DNA of 10,329 nucleotides from an uncultured Eubacterium sp. (GTDB lineage Bacteria; Bacillota; Clostridia; Lachnospirales; Lachnospiraceae). The first letter of the stretch is position 1, and every line of letters begins with the position of its first letter. The position numbers were made by a program, and so were the translations under genes. A model generated the notes under the pieces. It saw only the letters and a program-made list of their open reading frames with translations. It was not told the origin of the DNA and searched no databases. The stretch lies in NCBI GenBank assembly GCA_946412445.1, contig CAMKHH010000016.1:1-10329 (forward strand), in the 5' to 3' direction. Positions 6,224 to 10,329 of this stretch are shown piece by piece.

Positions 6224-8438
6224 CTGTTCCTGCCTTTCCAATCACATGAACACCCGGCAAAAGATAAGTCTTAGTTTCATCCAGTTCCTCATCCTTGATT
6301 CGGTAGCGGAGGGTTATCTCATTTTCGCTATTGAGATATTTCTTTAGTTCATCTTCATTAAATCTTTGATCCCATTCCTTCATCTGGTCAAATTCCCGGG
6401 TTTCATAGTTATAGAAATCAATGGCCCCCTGAAATGGCGGTGTATATTTATCCTGTAACTCAAATGGTTTAAACCATAAGGACTGAATCTCAAGCTCCGT
6501 CTCCTCTGAGTCCTCCAGAATATCATTCAGATGAAAGGTGGCCGTATACTCAGGTTCGTACATGTAAAGATACCGAAAGGCCTGACCAGGGACATACGTG
6601 ATTGTATCATCAGAACGATACTGTTCGGCATACGGACAGTAGAGCAGATTACCCTTTGTCATATCCACTTCAGCGGGAGCATAGTAAAAGGCATATCCAT
6701 ATGTCTCATAACCGCTGTCCGACTGCCAGGATGTATCCGGATTTACAACCTGAGCCATAATCAGGCTTTCAGAGCGCCTTGTAATGTTTTGCATATTAAG
6801 AAATCCGCTCCAAACCTGCGTTTCGAAAGCATCCTTTCCTGCCCTTCCTTCCTTTTTAGAAAGGGGACTCCCCATCTCTTCCAGGCTTTCAACCTTCTTA
6901 TCTTTCACCTCGATCGTCTCGCCTGCTGCAATATCACCGATTCTGATTCCGGTCGCCGGCATAATCACCACAGCATTCTTAAAATCAAAAGCTGTAAGAT
7001 TTGTCACTTTTCCCTCTGCCTTTCCGTCAAACACCTGAATTGAAGCACTTAAGCCCTGATTTTTATCAAGGATATGCTCCTTGTTTAATAAATAACGTGT
7101 CATAGAAAACGGTGGAAGATCCGAGACTGTTATCTTTTTCTTATCCCCTTTATAAGAAAGCGTCACCCTTCCAAACGTGGAGGTATCCACAAAATCCTCC
7201 GGGTTCTCACTGCTTCCGGAGGACCAGGGAATAATCGTATAAGAGGAATCTATATAAAGGTTACTGCTGCTGCTATATGGTGCCTGCAGTCCCAAGTCGA
7301 TGGATTCACTCCAAGTATCCTCCTGCTGCTGGATTACATTTACATAGGTTAGAAAAGGGGCACGGATTCTGGTGCCGGAACCACATATTCCGATCAAAAC
7401 CACAGCTCCCAGAGATAAGCAGGTCATGCCTCCCCAGAGATAATATCTCTTATGAAACCTTTTGAGCAGGAGATATAATCCTGGTCCTGCAATCAAAGCA
7501 TATGTAAGCAGCAAAATTGCATAAAATACCAAATTGGGCTGTTCTTTTATCGGCATGTCAGGCAGGATGGAATAATCATGTCCTGCTGCATCTCCGGCAC
7601 TTCTATAGAGGATTTGGTTCACATCTGATTTCGACAGAGCCGCTGTAAGAAGCTCCGTCACATTTTTTTTATCGGCTCCGGTAATCAAAATTCCTCCCTG
7701 CTGTTCCCAGGTCTTTAGTGCCGTCTGCTGGCTCACCGACAAATCTCCGGGCTGATAATCAGCAAAAATAAGTACATCCGGTATCCCGACAGCCAGATTC
7801 TCTATTGTCAGATCTTCGGGTGTAAGAAGTACATTTCTTACGAAAGAGCCATCCAGTATCTGATTATATGCCCATGGAAATCCGCCAAGCAGCCCGCTGT
7901 ATTGTGTATCCTCAGACATAACCCCAATCAGATATTCCACGGACAGTATATCAGATTGATTAATTTTCAAAGTTTCTTCATAAACAACCTCTCCTGCCAG
8001 ATTCTTTAGAATGATCTGGTACCTGTCCGTGTTATACTGAAAATAAGACACAAGTGGTCTTTTCCATGTTTCCCCTGCTTTCAGTGAAACAGGAACTTCC
8101 ATGTTAACAATCTGGTTATGAGTGCCCTCAAATGTAGCCGGAAGCAGGCTGTTTATTACATAGGTCATAGCAGTATTCGAATAATCCTGTGTTGCAGATT
8201 GCAGTGTTATAGTTCCTTCAAAATCAGCCCCCTGATTTGTCAATTTCAGATAAATCGGGAATCTGTTTCCTGCACGAACCAGACCTTTTAAGCCATAGCT
8301 GACTTCGGCCTTGACCCCATCCTGTGTTCTGCTATTGTCAATGGGCGATGCCTGGACCATTATGACTGAAGCTGCAAAGAAAATCAGAATTAAGAAAAAT
8401 ATCCTGATGTTTTTATTTCTTAAATGATAGCTTCTCAT
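6210..8438 (-). CDS. Large secreted and membrane-anchored protein of an ABC operon, unrecognised family
   Basis: A 742-residue protein I cannot assign to a named family. A signal peptide or anchor occupies 11-30, with possible cleavage after VQA. Residues about 40-160 look like a beta-rich domain (LVRAGNRFPIYLKLTN). Residues about 165-260 resemble the glutamine-amidotransferase-like fold seen in GldG-type partners of ABC-2 transporters (IPDVLIFADYQ, then WEQQGGILITGA). Two membrane helices follow (302-324 and 334-352), joined by a short basic loop, KRFHKR, that should face the cytosol. The last 390 residues are beta-rich, aromatic and probably outside the cell. The start ATG overlaps the histidine kinase stop (ATGA) and has AAGGA 7 nt upstream. 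Position between a sensor pair and an ATPase/permease pair argues for an extracytoplasmic accessory subunit. No catalytic site is evident. Confidence 0.88.
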   Translation of the reverse strand: MRSYHLRNKNIRIFFLILIFFAASVIMVQASPIDNSRTQDGVKAEVSYGLKGLVRAGNRFPIYLKLTNQGADFEGTITLQSATQDYSNTAMTYVINSLLPATFEGTHNQIVNMEVPVSLKAGETWKRPLVSYFQYNTDRYQIILKNLAGEVVYEETLKINQSDILSVEYLIGVMSEDTQYSGLLGGFPWAYNQILDGSFVRNVLLTPEDLTIENLAVGIPDVLIFADYQPGDLSVSQQTALKTWEQQGGILITGADKKNVTELLTAALSKSDVNQILYRSAGDAAGHDYSILPDMPIKEQPNLVFYAILLLTYALIAGPGLYLLLKRFHKRYYLWGGMTCLSLGAVVLIGICGSGTRIRAPFLTYVNVIQQQEDTWSESIDLGLQAPYSSSSNLYIDSSYTIIPWSSGSSENPEDFVDTSTFGRVTLSYKGDKKKITVSDLPPFSMTRYLLNKEHILDKNQGLSASIQVFDGKAEGKVTNLTAFDFKNAVVIMPATGIRIGDIAAGETIEVKDKKVESLEEMGSPLSKKEGRAGKDAFETQVWSGFLNMQNITRRSESLIMAQVVNPDTSWQSDSGYETYGYAFYYAPAEVDMTKGNLLYCPYAEQYRSDDTITYVPGQAFRYLYMYEPEYTATFHLNDILEDSEETELEIQSLWFKPFELQDKYTPPFQGAIDFYNYETREFDQMKEWDQRFNEDELKKYLNSENEITLRYRIKDEELDETKTYLLPGVHVIGKAGTDAEN

Positions 8439-9577
8439 CTTAAGTTCCTTCCCTTTTTTCCGCTTTGATAAAGAGGCAGGTCCACCTCGAAAACAGTTCC
8501 CTGAAGATCACTTTTCACCCTTATTGTTCCGTTATGAAGCTGTGCAATCTGCCAGACGATAGCAAGACCCAATCCCGTTCCTCCTGTATTCCTGGAACGA
8601 GACTGCTCCGTGCGGTAGAACTTAAGGAATATAGAATCGAGCTCTTCCTTCGGTATCACATGACCATAGTTCACGACCTTCGTCACCACCCAATCGGTAC
8701 CCGGCTCCATCTTTATCAGAATCTGCTTTCCCTCTTTCCCGTACTTAATCGCATTATTCAAAAGATTGCCGAAAAGCCGGGCCATGAGCTCACCGTCCGC
8801 TTCAATCCATACGGAGTTCCCCGGATGATGGAATTCTACCTCAATCCCATACTTTACGAAGCTTGGCGTCATTTCATCCAGCATCTGTTCCATCAACTGA
8901 ATCAAATCCAGCCGGGTAATCTGAAGCTTAAGCTCATTATGCTCAAGTTTTACAAATCCAAACAACTCGTTGGTCAGCTGCTCCAGGCGTTTTGCCTTAT
9001 CATAAACAATCTCAATATACTTATCTCTTGTTGCATCATCCATATCCTTCTTTTCTCTCACCCAGCCAAGGTAACCCAGGATGGATGTGAGAGGTGTCCT
9101 GATGTCATGGGCCACGCTGGACACCAGATCATTCTTTGTATGCTCTGCCAGCCGTTCCCGCTCCATAATATCCTTGATGTTCTTCTGCATCTGATTCAAA
9201 TTCTGTGCCATGGAGGCAAATTCGTCATTACCCCTCACCTCAATCGGGTGGTCAAAGTCTCCTTCAGAAATATCCTTTACCTTCCGGATAATCAGATTCA
9301 AATAAGATATGGTATCTCTCATCCAGATATAAAAGCAAAGGATAAAGGTGATGATACCGAACATGATCAGAATCATCATACGGTACTCCGGCCGCATCCC
9401 ATCCGGACCAAACATTGCACTGCGATAACCGGTTCTCCGGAAATAATTTTCCATCCCACGAAGTGAGAAAATTATAAATCCTTCTACAAGCAGCGTCACC
9501 AGACCCGATATTATGAGGTAGGTTATGATTCTCTGACTGTAATTTTTCACAAAACTAAGCTTCAATTTTATATCCAA
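8435..9577 (-). CDS. Sensor histidine kinase (HAMP, HisKA, HATPase)
   Basis: A 380-residue membrane kinase. Two helices (about 18-38 and 66-86) enclose a short external loop of roughly 27 residues, so the signal may be sensed in or near the membrane. HAMP follows (about 90-140), then the dimerisation domain with phospho-acceptor His157 (SVAHDIRTPLTSI). The ATP-binding domain has NLLNNAIKYG (271-280), FLKFYR (317-322) and GGTGLGLAI (332-340). It belongs to the VanS-like OmpR-partner group. It should phosphorylate the response regulator encoded just upstream, whose gene it overlaps by 23 bp, and it overlaps the next gene by 4 bp. The start is uncertain: TTG at 9577 opens the frame after a stop, but GGGGAG sits too close to it. 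TTG at 9565 and GTG at 9550 are alternatives that would shorten the protein by 4 or 9 residues. Confidence 0.95.
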   Translation of the reverse strand: MDIKLKLSFVKNYSQRIITYLIISGLVTLLVEGFIIFSLRGMENYFRRTGYRSAMFGPDGMRPEYRMMILIMFGIITFILCFYIWMRDTISYLNLIIRKVKDISEGDFDHPIEVRGNDEFASMAQNLNQMQKNIKDIMERERLAEHTKNDLVSSVAHDIRTPLTSILGYLGWVREKKDMDDATRDKYIEIVYDKAKRLEQLTNELFGFVKLEHNELKLQITRLDLIQLMEQMLDEMTPSFVKYGIEVEFHHPGNSVWIEADGELMARLFGNLLNNAIKYGKEGKQILIKMEPGTDWVVTKVVNYGHVIPKEELDSIFLKFYRTEQSRSRNTGGTGLGLAIVWQIAQLHNGTIRVKSDLQGTVFEVDLPLYQSGKKGRNLR

Positions 9578-10253
9578 CTCCCCATACCGTCGTTATAATT
9601 TTATCTTCTCTTGTGTCATCATGCATCTTTCCCCTCAGGCGTCTGATATGAACCATTACCGTGTTATTCGCCTCATAGAACTTTTCATGCCAGACACTTT
9701 CAAAAATTTCATTGGTGGAAAACACCCTGCCCGGATTTGAAGCCAGCAAATACAATATCTCAAATTCTATAGGTGTAAGCTTAATATTTTCATCATAACA
9801 GTATACCTGATGTGTAGATTTATTAATTACCAGATTTTTAAGGGTAATAATATCTCCCGCTTTCTTTTTTTTAGACGGGTTCAATTCTCTGTAACGGCGC
9901 AGCTGAGACTTTACCCTCGCCATAAGCTCCAGAGGATTAAAGGGCTTGGATACATAATCATCCGCGCCTGTTGATAATCCCACAATTTTATCTATATCCT
10001 GAGTTTTCGCACTCACTATGATGATTGGAATATTATTTGATTCACGAATCTTCCGGCACATCTCAATTCCATTCATATTAGGCATCATCACATCCAGCAG
10101 AACCAGATCTACCTTCTGGCTTTCCAGAATTCTTAATCCTTCCATGGCACTATATGCCTTCAAAACATGAAATCCATCACTGATCAGATAAATTTCCAGA
10201 AGATCCGCAATCTCTTTTTCATCATCCACAACCAATATGTTTGTTTCTTCCAT
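9555..10253 (-). CDS. OmpR/PhoB-family response regulator (VanR-like)
   Basis: A 232-residue cytosolic transcription regulator. The receiver domain (1-120) has the acidic pair Asp10 and Asp11, phospho-acceptor Asp54 (LLDVMMP), Ser81 and Lys103 (SKPFNPLEL). A KKKK-containing linker leads to the winged-helix DNA-binding domain (about 135-232), which has TPIEFEILYLL, the recognition region NTVMVHIRRLRGKM and the terminal WGVGYKI. The receiver is close to VanR-type proteins, but no vancomycin-resistance ligase genes are present. It is the first gene of a five-gene operon and probably regulates that operon. The ATG at 10253 is fixed by an in-frame TGA two codons upstream. Its AAGGA ribosome site is 13 nt away, longer than usual. 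Confidence 0.96.
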   Translation of the reverse strand: MEETNILVVDDEKEIADLLEIYLISDGFHVLKAYSAMEGLRILESQKVDLVLLDVMMPNMNGIEMCRKIRESNNIPIIIVSAKTQDIDKIVGLSTGADDYVSKPFNPLELMARVKSQLRRYRELNPSKKKKAGDIITLKNLVINKSTHQVYCYDENIKLTPIEFEILYLLASNPGRVFSTNEIFESVWHEKFYEANNTVMVHIRRLRGKMHDDTREDKIITTVWGVGYKIEA

Positions 10254-10279
10254 TCTTCAAATTACATCCTTTCCGTGAC

Positions 10280-10300
10280 TTTTTGACCCTGGTATCATTT
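10280..10300 (-). repeat. Partial repeat copy D, left border only
   Basis: On the minus strand AAATGATACCAGGGTCAAAA matches the left border of copies A, B and C. No matching GACCC or CCCGCAAAA right half follows before the response regulator gene, so this is a truncated or decayed copy, or a shared motif. It lies about 27 nt upstream of the response regulator start. Confidence 0.6.
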
Positions 10301-10325
10301 TAACATGCATATTTTGAAAAGTCTT
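10297..10325 (-). promoter_or_regulatory. Possible extended -10 promoter for the two-component/ABC operon
   Basis: On the minus strand TGTTAAAAT gives an extended -10 (TGnTAAAAT, hexamer at 10302-10297), with a weak -35 AAGACT (10325-10320) 17 bp upstream. An AT-rich stretch surrounds it. The -35 matches consensus at only three positions, and upstream sequence is cut by the window edge, so this is a tentative call. Confidence 0.35.
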
Positions 10326-10329
10326 TAAC

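Noticed and set aside
6224..6241. TTG start at 6241 for the ABC ATPase
   Set aside because: No ribosome site precedes it, and conserved family sequence begins at the ATG at 6223.
6531..7043. Plus-strand open frame of 170 codons opposite the 742-residue protein gene
   Set aside because: It has low-complexity, compositionally odd translation, no ribosome site, and lies wholly inside a well-supported minus-strand gene.
8465..9466. Plus-strand open frame of 333 codons opposite the histidine kinase gene
   Set aside because: The minus-strand frame encodes a complete HAMP/HisKA/HATPase kinase. The antisense translation shows no recognisable domain and is best explained by codon bias of the real gene.
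8435..10253. Vancomycin-resistance VanRS pair
   Set aside because: The proteins resemble VanR/VanS in sequence class, but vanH, vanA-type ligase and vanX genes are absent; the downstream genes are an ABC system.
10298..10329. GTTAAA direct repeats as a response regulator binding site
   Set aside because: The two copies are 25 bp apart, not the roughly 10-11 bp periodic spacing typical for OmpR-family boxes, and the region is AT-rich by nature.

Overview
The window reads as a chromosomal segment of a low-to-mid GC, Gram-positive anaerobe of the Clostridia, most likely Lachnospiraceae. This is inferred from strong AGGAGG-type ribosome sites, a CsoR-controlled copper operon, VanR/VanS-like two-component proteins and ABC-2 transporter genes. 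The genus cannot be fixed from the sequence alone.

Left part, minus strand (3273 down to 1): a copper-homeostasis operon in the order csoR, copA, copZ, pepT. A good sigma-A promoter (TTGACA, 17 bp, TATTAT) is overlapped by a perfect 10-bp-arm CsoR-type operator. CsoR carries the Cys-His-Cys Cu(I) triad, CopA is a Cu(I)-exporting P1B-ATPase, and CopZ is a small HMA-fold chaperone with an unusual second CxxC. The peptidase T gene overlaps the copZ stop codon with a TTG start, so it is probably translated from the copper transcript; it runs off the left edge.

Middle (3210-4420): a 353-bp divergent intergenic region separates csoR from a plus-strand PHP-domain phosphoesterase gene (YciV/RNase AM-like family). 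Its plus-strand half is filled with structured repeats. Two full copies of a palindromic element flank a linker with two further hairpins, and a fifth complementary arm sits just before the PHP ribosome site. A third, diverged copy lies between csoR and copA, and a partial copy lies upstream of the response regulator gene. The closing stems differ by compensatory changes between copies, which points to a conserved folded structure. A bidirectional terminator ends the PHP gene and the convergent operon.

Right part, minus strand (10253 down to 4423): five overlapping genes forming one apparent operon. These are an OmpR/VanR-like response regulator, a HAMP-containing sensor histidine kinase, a 742-residue secreted and membrane-anchored protein of no family I can name, an ABC-2 ATPase, and an ABC-2 permease. 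The likely unit is a sensor pair controlling a three-part envelope ABC system. Its substrate and signal cannot be read from the sequence.
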